DNA of 35,313 nucleotides from contig CADAPH010000028.1 in assembly GCA_902789745.1 (NCBI GenBank), positions 1-35,313 on the forward strand. The letters are read 5' to 3'. Shown here piece after piece: positions 23,588 to 30,921 of the stretch. Both the position numbers and the translations under genes were made by a program. The notes below the pieces were generated by a model that saw only the letters and a program-made list of their open reading frames with translations, made no database searches and was not told where the DNA came from. Positions within the stretch are counted from its first letter, which is position 1, and each line of letters begins with the position of its first letter. The stretch is from Oscillospiraceae bacterium (GTDB taxonomy: Bacteria; Bacillota; Clostridia; Oscillospirales; Oscillospiraceae).

Positions 23588-23670
23588 AAGTGAAAAGTGG
23601 AGAGTGAAAAGTGAAAATAAGTTCATTCGAAAAAAGATTTTCACTTTCCACTTTTCAATTTTCACTTTTT
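23588..23670. repeat. palindromic intergenic repeat, copy A (after serS)
   Basis: Left arm AAGTGAAAAGTGGAGAGTG and right arm CACTTTCCACTTTTC with a short A+T-rich centre. Its right end touches the serS stop codon (23670-23672). It belongs to the same family as copies at 25053, 26040, 26981 and 35291. Confidence 0.7.
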
Positions 23671-24989
23671 CATTTCTTCGGCGTGAGCACCTTCGTGCCG
23701 CCCATGTAGGGCCAGAGGACTTCAGGGATGGTGACGCTGCCGTCGGCCTGGAGGTGGTTCTCCAAAAAGGCGATGAGCATGCGCGGGGGCGCGACGACGG
23801 TGTTGTTGAGGGTGTGGGGCAGGTAGACCTTGCCGTCCTCGCCCTTGACGCGCATCCGCAGTCTTCTCGCCTGGGCGTCGCCGAGGTTGGAGCAGGAGCA
23901 GACCTCGAAGTACTTCCGCTGGCGGGGGCTCCATGCCTCGATGTCGCAGGACTTGACCTTGAGGTCGGCCAGGTCGCCGGAGCAGCACTCGAGCTGGCGC
24001 ACCGGGATCTCCATGGAGCGGAAGAGCTCGACGGAGAAGCGCCACATCTTTTCATACCAGTCCATCGAGTCCTCGGGCTTGCAGACCACGATCATCTCCT
24101 GCTTTTCAAACTGGTGGATGCGGTATACGCCGCGCTCCTCGATGCCGTGGGCGCCCTTTTCCTTGCGGAAGCAGGGGCTGTAGCTGGTCAGCGTCTGGGG
24201 CAGGCTGGCCTCGGGGATCATCTGGTCGATGAACTTGCCGATCATGGAGTGCTCGCTGGTGCCGATGAGGTAGAGGTCCTCGCCCTCGATTTTGTACATC
24301 ATGGCGTCCATGTCGGTCTGGCTCATGACGCCCTCGACCACGTTGCCGTGGATCATGAAGGGCGGTATGCAGTAGATGAAGCCCTTGCCGATCATGAAGT
24401 CCCGCGCGTAGGCCAGCACCGCTGAGTGCAGGCGCGCGATGTCCCCCATGAGATAATAAAAGCCGTTGCCGGAGACCCGGCCCGCCGCGTCCATGTCCAC
24501 GCCGTTGAAGCGCTCCATGATCTCGGTGTGGTAGGGGATCTCGAAATCGGGCACCGCCGGCTCGCCGAAGCGCTGAACCTCGACGTTGGCGGAGTCGTCC
24601 GGGCCGATGGGCACAGAGGGGTCGATGATGTTCGGGATGTTGAGCATGAGATGCCGGATCTTCTCGGCGTACTCCCCTTCCAGGCGCTCCAGCTCCGCGA
24701 GGCGCTCGTCATTGGCCTTGACTTCCGCCATGTTCGCGTCGATCTGCGCCTGGATGGCGGCCTTTTCCTCGTCGGCGGCCTTCTTCAGCTTGCCGAACAG
24801 GGGGCCGTTTGCCTTCGAGAGCTGGTTTTTCTTCGCGCGCAGGTCGCTGGCCTCGGTGATCGCGGCGCGGTTGAGGCGGTCGAGCTCGATGACCTCGTCC
24901 ACCATGGGCAGCTTCTGATCCTGGAATTTCTTTTTGATGTTCTCCTTGACGATCTCCGGGTTTTCCCGGACAAATTTGATGTCGAGCAT
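23670..24989 (-). CDS. serS: seryl-tRNA synthetase
   Basis: Charges tRNA-Ser. The 439-aa protein has the N-terminal coiled-coil arm (residues about 30-110, for example KKNQLSKANGPLFGKLKK and ANDERLAELERLEGEYAEKI) that binds the long variable arm. Class II motif 2 is SPCFRKEKGAHGIEERGVYR with FEKQEM. Motif 3 is LNNTVVAPPRMLIAFLENH rather than the usual LNGSGLAVGRTLVAILEN; the key Arg is kept. This variant motif marks a clostridial SerS branch that I recall only loosely. An AAAGGT ribosome site precedes the ATG. A palindromic repeat lies at each end. Confidence 0.92.
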   Translation of the reverse strand: MLDIKFVRENPEIVKENIKKKFQDQKLPMVDEVIELDRLNRAAITEASDLRAKKNQLSKANGPLFGKLKKAADEEKAAIQAQIDANMAEVKANDERLAELERLEGEYAEKIRHLMLNIPNIIDPSVPIGPDDSANVEVQRFGEPAVPDFEIPYHTEIMERFNGVDMDAAGRVSGNGFYYLMGDIARLHSAVLAYARDFMIGKGFIYCIPPFMIHGNVVEGVMSQTDMDAMMYKIEGEDLYLIGTSEHSMIGKFIDQMIPEASLPQTLTSYSPCFRKEKGAHGIEERGVYRIHQFEKQEMIVVCKPEDSMDWYEKMWRFSVELFRSMEIPVRQLECCSGDLADLKVKSCDIEAWSPRQRKYFEVCSCSNLGDAQARRLRMRVKGEDGKVYLPHTLNNTVVAPPRMLIAFLENHLQADGSVTIPEVLWPYMGGTKVLTPKK

Positions 24990-25052
24990 TCTATACTTAC
25001 CTTTCTGTTAAAATAATCGTTTTCATAATGGTTTGGAGAGCGAAGCTTCATA

Positions 25053-25168
25053 AGTGTGGAGTGTGGAGTGTGGAGAGTGGAATTATGGTGTCCCCTGCGG
25101 GGACTATTTAAAAAAGTCGCGAAGCGACACATTAACTCCACTCTTCACTCTTCACTCTCCACTCTCTA
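25053..25168. repeat. palindromic intergenic repeat, copy B (after parB)
   Basis: Left arm AGTGTGGAGTGTGGAGAGTG and right arm ACTCCACTCTTCACTC, with two small hairpins between: GTCCCCTGCGGGGAC and GTCGCGAAGCGAC. The right end overlaps the parB stop codon (25166-25168). Confidence 0.75.
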
Positions 25169-26020
25169 TTTCAGCCTTTCCAGCGCCTGAATCAGCGCCT
25201 CGCGGTCGTCCGCGCCGTAGAACTCGATCTCGATGCGGCCGATCTTTTTGCCGTCGACCAGCTTCACCTTTCTTCCGAGGCTGGCGGAGAGGCGGTTTGC
25301 CACCTCCGCGGCGTAGTCCACGCTGACGCCGTCCGGCTCCGGCTGCTTCTTCGGCGGCTTCAACAATCTGGCGGCGAGCTGTTCGGTCTGGCGTACCGAC
25401 AGGCCCTTGTCCACGACCTCCTTCGCCGCGGCGGTCTGCATTTTGTCGTCCAGAACCGGCACCAGGGCGCGGGCGTGTCCGGCGGAGAGCTTGCCCTGCT
25501 CCACCAGCTCCAGCACCGCGGGGCAGAGGCTCAGAAGCCGCATGGCGTTGGTGACGGCGGGACGGGAGCGGCCCACGCTCTTCGCGGCCTCCTCCTGGGT
25601 GAGGCCGAATTCCTCGATCAGCGCCCGGTAGCCGCGGGCCTCCTCGATGGGATTCAAGTCCTCGCGCTGCAGATTCTCCACCAGCGCAAGCTCCGCGACG
25701 CGGCGGTCGTCGGCGTCGATGACGCGCACGGGGACTTCGGTCAGCCCCGCGAGTCTCGCGGCTCTCCAACGTCTTTCGCCCGCGATGATCTGATAATAAC
25801 CGCTGTCCAGCCGCCGTGCGGTGATGGGCTGGATCAGGCCGTACTGGGCGATGGAATCCGCCAGTTCCTGCAGGGCCTGCTCGTTGAAAATTTCGCGCGG
25901 CTGCTCCAGTCGGGGCTCCACCTTGGCAACGGGCAGGATCTGCAGCTCGTTTTCCTCCGGCTCGTCCGTGCCGAACAGCGCGTCCAGCCCGATGCCGAGA
26001 CCCTTTTTTTCCTTGGTCAT
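25166..26020 (-). CDS. parB: ParB/Spo0J chromosome-partitioning CTPase
   Basis: ParB loads at parS sites, spreads as a CTP-dependent clamp, and works with ParA in origin segregation. The 284-aa protein starts GLGIGLDALFG, a usual ParB N terminus that contacts ParA, then has the CTP-binding box GERRWRAAR (81-89), the LALVENLQREDLNPIEEARG segment and a helix-turn-helix LTQEEAAKSVGRSRPAVTN. The C-terminal ~60 residues give dimerisation. The start at 26020 follows AAGGAGA with 6 bases spacing; longer frames would begin in the repeat. parA lies upstream, and two parS sites lie beyond parA. Confidence 0.95.
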   Translation of the reverse strand: MTKEKKGLGIGLDALFGTDEPEENELQILPVAKVEPRLEQPREIFNEQALQELADSIAQYGLIQPITARRLDSGYYQIIAGERRWRAARLAGLTEVPVRVIDADDRRVAELALVENLQREDLNPIEEARGYRALIEEFGLTQEEAAKSVGRSRPAVTNAMRLLSLCPAVLELVEQGKLSAGHARALVPVLDDKMQTAAAKEVVDKGLSVRQTEQLAARLLKPPKKQPEPDGVSVDYAAEVANRLSASLGRKVKLVDGKKIGRIEIEFYGADDREALIQALERLK

Positions 26021-26039
26021 ACATTCTCCTTGTTTCATA

Positions 26040-26137
26040 AAGTGAAAAGTTGAAAGCGGAAAGTGAAGATGAGGAGCGCCTTTGGCGCTGATCAGAATAG
26101 TTGCGCAGCTACACGATAACTCCACTTTTCACTTTTT
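26040..26137. repeat. palindromic intergenic repeat, copy C (after parA)
   Basis: Left arm AGTGAAAAGTTGAAAGCGG and right arm AACTCCACTTTTCACTTT. The centre has GAGCGCCTTTGGCGCTG and GTTGCGCAGCTACAC stems. The right end overlaps the parA stop codon (26136-26138). Confidence 0.75.
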
Positions 26138-26894
26138 ATTTTTCGTTGCGTTTCAAAAATTCCGCCGCCAGCGCCATATAGCCCTTGCTGCCGCGGTTGA
26201 CGCGGTCGTAGACCACGCCGGGGGTGCCGTGGCTCGGCGCCTCGGAGAGCCGGACGCTGCGCGGGATGACCGTCGTATAGACCTTGTCCCCCAGATATCT
26301 CCGCAGCTCGTTTTCCACCTGGGTGGTGAGATTGGCGCGGGAGTCGTACATGGTGAGCACGATGCCCTCGATCCCGAGGCGGCGGTTGAGGCGCTTGGAG
26401 CACATCTTGATGCTGGTCAGCAGATCGGCGATGCCCTCCAGTGCGTAGTACTCGCACTGCATGGGGATGAGCACGCTGTCCGCCGCGACGAGGGCGTTGA
26501 CGGTCAGCAGCTCCAGCGAGGGCGGGCAGTCGAGGAAGATATAATCGTATTCGCTGTACAGGGCCGAGATTTTGTCCTTGAGCACGTACTCGCGGCGGTC
26601 GGCGTGGATGAGCTCCACCGAGGCCGCCGCCAGCTCCTTGGAGGCCGGGATCACATCGCCGAACTCGGTCGGCACGACGCACTCCGCCGCGCTCTTGTCC
26701 GTGATGAGCATGTCATATGTATTTGGGCGGGTGGTTTTCGGCACGCCCATGCCGGAGCTTGCGTTCCCCTGGGGATCGCAGTCCGCCAGCAGCACCTTTT
26801 TGTCCATCAGGTTCAGCGCCGCCGCGAGGTTCACGCTGGTCGTGGTCTTTCCGACGCCGCCCTTCTGATTTGCGATCGCAATGATTTTTGCCAT
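26136..26894 (-). CDS. parA: ParA/Soj chromosome-partitioning ATPase
   Basis: ParA-type P-loop ATPase that dimerises on DNA with ATP and is stimulated by ParB. The 252-aa product has the deviant Walker A KGGVGKT (11-17), LLADCDPQGNASSG (Walker A'), YIFLDCPPSLELLTVNAL (Walker B) and TVIPRSVRLSEAPSHG near the C terminus, all typical of Soj. It is upstream of parB on the minus strand with a repeat element between, and ahead of it lie parS sites, which suggests closeness to the replication origin. Confidence 0.95.
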   Translation of the reverse strand: MAKIIAIANQKGGVGKTTTSVNLAAALNLMDKKVLLADCDPQGNASSGMGVPKTTRPNTYDMLITDKSAAECVVPTEFGDVIPASKELAAASVELIHADRREYVLKDKISALYSEYDYIFLDCPPSLELLTVNALVAADSVLIPMQCEYYALEGIADLLTSIKMCSKRLNRRLGIEGIVLTMYDSRANLTTQVENELRRYLGDKVYTTVIPRSVRLSEAPSHGTPGVVYDRVNRGSKGYMALAAEFLKRNEK

Positions 26895-26955
26895 GGATTC
26901 AGAACCTTTCCGTGTAATGCGAGGCCATTATAACGCGTCCGTCTCCGTTTTGCAA

Positions 26956-26971
26956 TGTTTCATGTGAAACA
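26956..26971. promoter_or_regulatory. parS-like site 1
   Basis: TGTTTCATGTGAAACA matches the B. subtilis-type parS (TGTTTCACGTGAAACA) except one central base, 62 bases upstream of the parA start. Confidence 0.85.
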
Positions 26972-26980
26972 ATTTTATTC

Positions 26981-27161
26981 AGAGTGGAGAGGGGCGAGGA
27001 GAGAGTGGAGTTTGGAGAGTGGAGTTAAGGAGCGCCATCGGCGCTATTGTGATTTTCTCTCCTTCCGAAAAGTTGAGCATGTTTCACGTGAAACAATTAT
27101 AATCGTCCGCGAAGCGGACACCACAACTCCACTCTTCACTCTCCACTCTCCACTCTTTTCT
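26981..27161. repeat. palindromic intergenic repeat, copy D (after gpr), containing a parS site
   Basis: The longest copy: left arm AGAGTGGAGAGGGGCGAGG with a second AGAGTGGAGTT unit, right arm AACTCCACTCTTCACTC repeated. Inside are GAGCGCCATCGGCGCTATT, a perfect parS site and GTCCGCGAAGCGGAC. The right end is directly beside the gpr stop codon (27162-27164). Confidence 0.75.
27080..27095. promoter_or_regulatory. parS site 2, perfect consensus
   Basis: TGTTTCACGTGAAACA is the exact consensus parS palindrome. It lies between gpr and parA inside repeat copy D. Two parS sites next to parAB support an origin-proximal position. Confidence 0.92.
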
Positions 27162-28004
27162 TTATCCCACCAGTGCGTCCACGTCCGTAATGTCGAGTCC
27201 CCGGTGCAGGGCGAGATTCAGGGCGTAGCCGATGAGCCTGCCGCCGGCGCGCACCAGACTGTCGATCTCCCGCGGCGTGACGAACATGCCGCCGAACGCC
27301 CCTTCCCCGAGAAAGCCCGCGTCGATCACCGTGGGGATGCCGATGGAGACGACCGGCACGCCGAGGGTCTCGCGGCTCAGCTCCCGCCGGTCGTTGCCCA
27401 CGCCGGAGCCGGGGGAGATCCCCGCGTTCGAGACCTGCACGCTGCGGCAGAGGGATTCCGCCTCCGCACCGGCCAGCGCGTCGATCACCACGACGAGGTC
27501 AGGGCGAAGCAGCCCGCACAGGCTTTTGATCTGCTCGGCAGATTCCACGCCCGAGGTGCCGAGCACGCCGGGGCGGCAGAGCGCGAGCGAACAGAAGCGG
27601 TCAAACTGCTTCGGATCCTTCTCTTTCAAATGTCTGGTCACCAGCAGCGATCCCGCGGCAAGGGAACCGAGCGCATCCGGCGTGATATCCGGATTGCCGA
27701 GGGCCGCGGTCAGCACCTCGTCGTGCTTTCCGGGCAGACAGCGGGTGATGAGCTCCGCCAGCGCGCGGACGGCGTCGGAGAAGCGCTCGCTCCCCCGGTC
27801 GAAGAAGCGCGGCAGGCTGAGGGTATAGTACTGCCCCTGGGGTTTGCCGAGGCGCAGTTCCCCCTCCCGGCCGAAGATATCGACCGCGAAGACCTTGAGG
27901 CCGTCCAGCTCTTCCTCCTGACAGCCGACGCCGGGCAGCTCGCCCCCGATGCGCCGCCGCAGCTCCGCGGCCATGTCCGTGCGGACGGTTCGGTTGTTGT
28001 ACAT
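27162..28004 (-). CDS. gpr: GPR germination protease
   Basis: GPR is made in the forespore under SigG, stored as a zymogen, and on germination degrades the small acid-soluble proteins that protect spore DNA. The 280-aa protein has the GPR segments VRTDMAAELR, FAVDIFG (maturation region), VLTAALGNPDITPDALG, PDLVVVIDALAG, VSNAGISPGSGVGNDRREL and VVSIGIPTVIDAG. Length is slightly below the Bacillus enzyme. ATG 28004 is chosen: AAGGAG lies 9 bases upstream, while a TTG at 28010 would be too close. I did not find a clear SigG promoter ahead of it. Its expression would be affected by the interrupted sigG at 13231. Confidence 0.92.
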   Translation of the reverse strand: MYNNRTVRTDMAAELRRRIGGELPGVGCQEEELDGLKVFAVDIFGREGELRLGKPQGQYYTLSLPRFFDRGSERFSDAVRALAELITRCLPGKHDEVLTAALGNPDITPDALGSLAAGSLLVTRHLKEKDPKQFDRFCSLALCRPGVLGTSGVESAEQIKSLCGLLRPDLVVVIDALAGAEAESLCRSVQVSNAGISPGSGVGNDRRELSRETLGVPVVSIGIPTVIDAGFLGEGAFGGMFVTPREIDSLVRAGGRLIGYALNLALHRGLDITDVDALVG

Positions 28005-28135
28005 ATGCAAAATCTCCTTCCTTGCTGCCTCCCCTTACAGAGAAGGCAATCAATCGCAAGATATGGTATAGTGTACCCAATTTTACCACAAGAGATAAGC
28101 ATTCAAAAAAAGTGGAAATTTTTTTGAAAAAATGC

Positions 28136-28164
28136 TTGCTTTTCGTCCTCTTCTTTGCTATACT
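28136..28164 (+). promoter_or_regulatory. sigma-A promoter for rpsT
   Basis: TTGCTT (28136-28141) and TATACT (28159-28164) are 17 bp apart. The start site near 28171 gives a 56-base leader with AGGAGGAGG. Confidence 0.7.
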
Positions 28165-28226
28165 TACTAAACGCGAGTTAAGTTATGTAACTCATATACT
28201 TTATAGGAGGAGGTGGCGATTGAAAC

Positions 28227-28490
28227 ATGGCCAACATTAAATCTTCTGCAAAGAGAGACCTTAAGTCCAAGGAACTCAGAGCCAAGAACCGTGCTGACAA
28301 GACCGAGCTCAAGACCATGGTGAAGAAGTTTGACGCAGCTGTTGCCGAGGGCAATAAGGATAATGCCGTCAATGCCTATAAAGTTGCTGTTAAGACAGTC
28401 GACCGCGCGGCCGCTAAGGGTCTGCTGCACAAGAACAATGCAGCCCACAAGAAGTCCGCAATGGCAACCAAGCTCAACGAGCTGGGCTGA
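28227..28490 (+). CDS. rpsT: 30S ribosomal protein S20
   Basis: S20 binds 16S rRNA early in small-subunit assembly. The 87-aa basic, helical protein begins ANIKSSAKRDLKSKELRAKN and has KTVDRAAAKGLLHKNNAAHKK near the end, the conserved S20 pattern. The ribosome site AGGAGGAGGT lies 12 bases or more before the ATG, a little distant. It stands alone between its own promoter and terminator, opposite to gpr; rpsT is often found next to gpr in clostridia. Confidence 0.97.
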   Translation: MANIKSSAKRDLKSKELRAKNRADKTELKTMVKKFDAAVAEGNKDNAVNAYKVAVKTVDRAAAKGLLHKNNAAHKKSAMATKLNELG

Positions 28491-28508
28491 GCCTGAATTG
28501 GTTTAATG

Positions 28509-28532
28509 AACCGGGAAGCAAGCTTCCCGGTT
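28509..28532 (+). terminator. rpsT terminator
   Basis: AACCGGGAAGC (28509-28519) and GCTTCCCGGTT (28522-28532) form a perfect 11-bp stem, followed by TTGGCTTTTT. Confidence 0.88.
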
Positions 28533-28617
28533 TTGGCTTTTTAAACGCCTTTCCCATCCTGCGCTTTTCCGGGAAGGTGTCTTCGATTTATTCATATATT
28601 GTTAAGACTTCTTCAGC

Positions 28618-28646
28618 TTGCGTCCGAGGCGGCGGCATGGTACAAT
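28618..28646 (+). promoter_or_regulatory. promoter of the PDZ/Ig-like protein gene
   Basis: TTGCGT (28618-28623) and TACAAT (28641-28646), 17 bp apart, about 36 bases before the ATG. AAGGAGAG is the ribosome site. Confidence 0.65.
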
Positions 28647-28681
28647 GATCCCATCAAATCTTTAATAAGGAGAGACAGATC

Positions 28682-29758
28682 ATGAAAAAGACACTTTCCG
28701 TTTTTCTGCTTCTGTGCATGGTGTTTACCCTCTGCGCCATGCCTGCCCTGGCTGAGGCGCCCGCCGACGCCCCTGCGGCTGAAGCTGCGGAGCCCGCTGA
28801 CGCTCCCGCTGCCGAGCCGGCCGAAGCGGAGGAGCCCGCAGCCGGAAAAGCGCTGCTCGGCGTCTCCGTCTATGAGGACGAGAGCGCCGGCGTGCTGGTT
28901 GTCGACGTAAAGCCGGACAGTCCCGCCGCGAAGGCCGGATTCCGCGCGGGCGACATCATCGTCACCATGAACGACGCGATCACCGCCGATTCCGACGCCC
29001 TCGTCGCGGCGGCGGCACTTCTCGAACAGGGCGCGCCGGTTTCCTTCAGCCTTCTGCGCAAGGGCAGCCTCTGCGGCGTGACCGTGCTTCCGGGCGACGC
29101 GCCGGAGCTGGGTTTGATCATTCAGCAGGGCAGCGCCCCCGTCGGCGTAACCGTGCTGGACGTGCTCCCGGGCGGCGCCGCGGAGAATGCCGGGATTTTT
29201 TCAGACGATGTGATCGTCGGCTTTGGCGGCGATGCGATCGTCTTTGTGGACGATCTCGTTTCGGCCATCCAGAGCTGCGCCCCCGGAGACGCGGTTGAGA
29301 TCGAGCTTTTGCGGGACGGCGGCAGATACACGGTGATTGCCGTGCTGGACGAGGCCGTGCCCGAGGAGCCTGAAGCGCCGGAGGCCGCAGCAGCTGTCGG
29401 CGCCGAGCCCGCGCTGGCCGTTACCGACCTGCCCCTCGCCGTCGAGGTGCGCGAGGGCGCCAACACCGCGCTGCTCACGGTCGCGGCCAAGGGCAAGCTG
29501 GACTCGGACGCCTCCTTCCTCTGGTACAAGCTGGGCAAGGACGGCATCTCCTACCCCATCGACAGCTTCTTCCTGCCGCAGCCCGAACAGCTCGGCCTGT
29601 ATGTGGACAGCAGCTTCGACGAGGTGAACGGTATTTATACCTCCACCCTGTACGCCGACGGCATTACGCTCGCGGCTTCGGGCACCTACTTCTGCCGCGT
29701 GCTGGACGTGGACGGCGCGGAGCTCGATTCCACCGCCGCAGTCATCACCGTGAAGTAA
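28682..29758 (+). CDS. secreted protein with two PDZ domains and an Ig-like domain, 358 aa
   Basis: A signal peptide (MKKTLSVFLLLCMVFTLCAM, cut after PALA at residue 24) is followed by a low-complexity Ala/Glu/Pro linker (25-55). PDZ 1 lies at about 56-136 (LLGVSVYEDE, PAAKAGFRAGDIIVTMND) and PDZ 2 at about 140-222 (AAENAGIFSDDVIVGFGG, AIQSCAPGDAVEIELLRDG). The rest (about 245-358) looks like an Ig-like fold: FLWYKLGKDG, then SGTYFCRVLDVDG and AAVITVK. No protease or other catalytic domain and no sorting signal is seen. It probably acts outside the cell as a binding or scaffold protein; the ligand is unknown. It has its own promoter and terminator. Confidence 0.75.
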   Translation: MKKTLSVFLLLCMVFTLCAMPALAEAPADAPAAEAAEPADAPAAEPAEAEEPAAGKALLGVSVYEDESAGVLVVDVKPDSPAAKAGFRAGDIIVTMNDAITADSDALVAAAALLEQGAPVSFSLLRKGSLCGVTVLPGDAPELGLIIQQGSAPVGVTVLDVLPGGAAENAGIFSDDVIVGFGGDAIVFVDDLVSAIQSCAPGDAVEIELLRDGGRYTVIAVLDEAVPEEPEAPEAAAAVGAEPALAVTDLPLAVEVREGANTALLTVAAKGKLDSDASFLWYKLGKDGISYPIDSFFLPQPEQLGLYVDSSFDEVNGIYTSTLYADGITLAASGTYFCRVLDVDGAELDSTAAVITVK

Positions 29759-29866
29759 GGGACTGCAGCATAAGGGGAGGGGCAAGCCCCTCCCCTGCGG
29801 GTAATCCGGGGATCCGCGTATTTGGCTGCATCCCCTTTTAAAAGGAAAATTTTATTCAAATGTTCC

Positions 29867-29899
29867 CCGGGGCCGTGATCCTTTGATTGACGGCCCCGG
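29867..29899 (+). terminator. terminator after the PDZ gene
   Basis: Perfect 10-bp arms CCGGGGCCGT (29867-29876) and ACGGCCCCGG (29890-29899) followed by CGTTTTATT. A further 11-bp hairpin at 29773-29796 (AGGGGAGGGGC/GCCCCTCCCCT) lies nearer the stop but lacks a T-run. Confidence 0.8.
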
Positions 29900-29968
29900 C
29901 GTTTTATTATATAATGGAGTTTACAAACTGTATTTTTTGGATTACCACAGGTAAAATGAGGTCTCGAT

Positions 29969-30859
29969 ATGCTTAAACGGCTCATGCTGATCGTCAATCC
30001 CATGGCAGGACGCGGCGCGTACAAAACCAATTTCGGCGAGGCGATGCAGGCCCTCTCACAGGGGGGCTATGCCGTGACGCTTTTTTTCACCGCGCAGCGC
30101 GGGGACGCCACCCGCTTTGCCGCCTCGTACGCCGGGGATTACGACGCCGTCTCCTGCATCGGGGGCGACGGGACGCTCAGCGAGGTGCTGGCCGGCCTCA
30201 TGCAGCTCGACAATCCCCCGCCCGTGGGCTACTTTCCCATGGGCACCGCCAACGACGTGGCCACCACTCTGGGTCTGCCGAAAAACGACACCGTCGCGGC
30301 GGCCCGGCGCATTGTCAACGGCACGCCCCATCCCTTCGACGTGGGCGCCTTCGGGGAGAGGGATTACTTCGCCTATATCGCGGCCTTCGGCGCCTTTACC
30401 GAGGTCAGCTACGCCACGCCCCAGGATCAGAAGAAGATGCTGGGACACCTGGCCTACGTCCTGCAGGGCATGCAGCAGCTGCCGAAGATCGAGCCGATCC
30501 ATGCCAAAGTTGACTACGACGGCGGGACGCTCGAGGGCAGCTTCCTCTACGGCAGCGTCTCGAACTCCACCTCCGTGGCCGGCATCGTCCACCTGCCCGA
30601 TACCATGGTCAGCCTCGGCGACGGGATGAGCGAGCTGGTGCTGGTGCGTGACCCCGGCAATGTCGCCGCCTTTGCGGAGCTGGCGACCGCCGTCCTGTCC
30701 GAGCGCTTTGACAGCGAGAAGCTTGTGATCCTGCACACGAAGAAGGCCCGCTTCCGTTTCGATTTCCCCGTCGCCTGGACAAGAGACGGCGAGGAGGGCG
30801 GCGCCTTTGCCGACATTGAGATCCGCAACATCCACTGTCCCGTGAAGCTGATCTTCTGA
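29969..30859 (+). CDS. diacylglycerol/lipid kinase family protein (YegS/DgkB type)
   Basis: The family phosphorylates diacylglycerol or related lipids with ATP at the membrane inner face. The 296-aa product has the N-terminal strand [15 protein letters not shown], the nucleotide loop [15 protein letters not shown], the [15 protein letters not shown] segment and a beta-rich C-terminal domain ending [10 protein letters not shown]...IHCPVKLIF. All catalytic motifs are present. It could be DgkB recycling diacylglycerol from lipoteichoic acid synthesis, or a lipid kinase of other specificity; sequence alone does not decide. GAGGT precedes the ATG. The histidine kinase gene follows after about 60 bases. 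Confidence 0.88.
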   Translation: MLKRLMLIVNPMAGRGAYKTNFGEAMQALSQGGYAVTLFFTAQRGDATRFAASYAGDYDAVSCIGGDGTLSEVLAGLMQLDNPPPVGYFPMGTANDVATTLGLPKNDTVAAARRIVNGTPHPFDVGAFGERDYFAYIAAFGAFTEVSYATPQDQKKMLGHLAYVLQGMQQLPKIEPIHAKVDYDGGTLEGSFLYGSVSNSTSVAGIVHLPDTMVSLGDGMSELVLVRDPGNVAAFAELATAVLSERFDSEKLVILHTKKARFRFDFPVAWTRDGEEGGAFADIEIRNIHCPVKLIF

Positions 30860-30921
30860 GGGCGCGCGCCCTTACCTCCCCCTTTGGGGGAGCCAAGTCT
30901 CACACAATGGGAGGACCGCTT

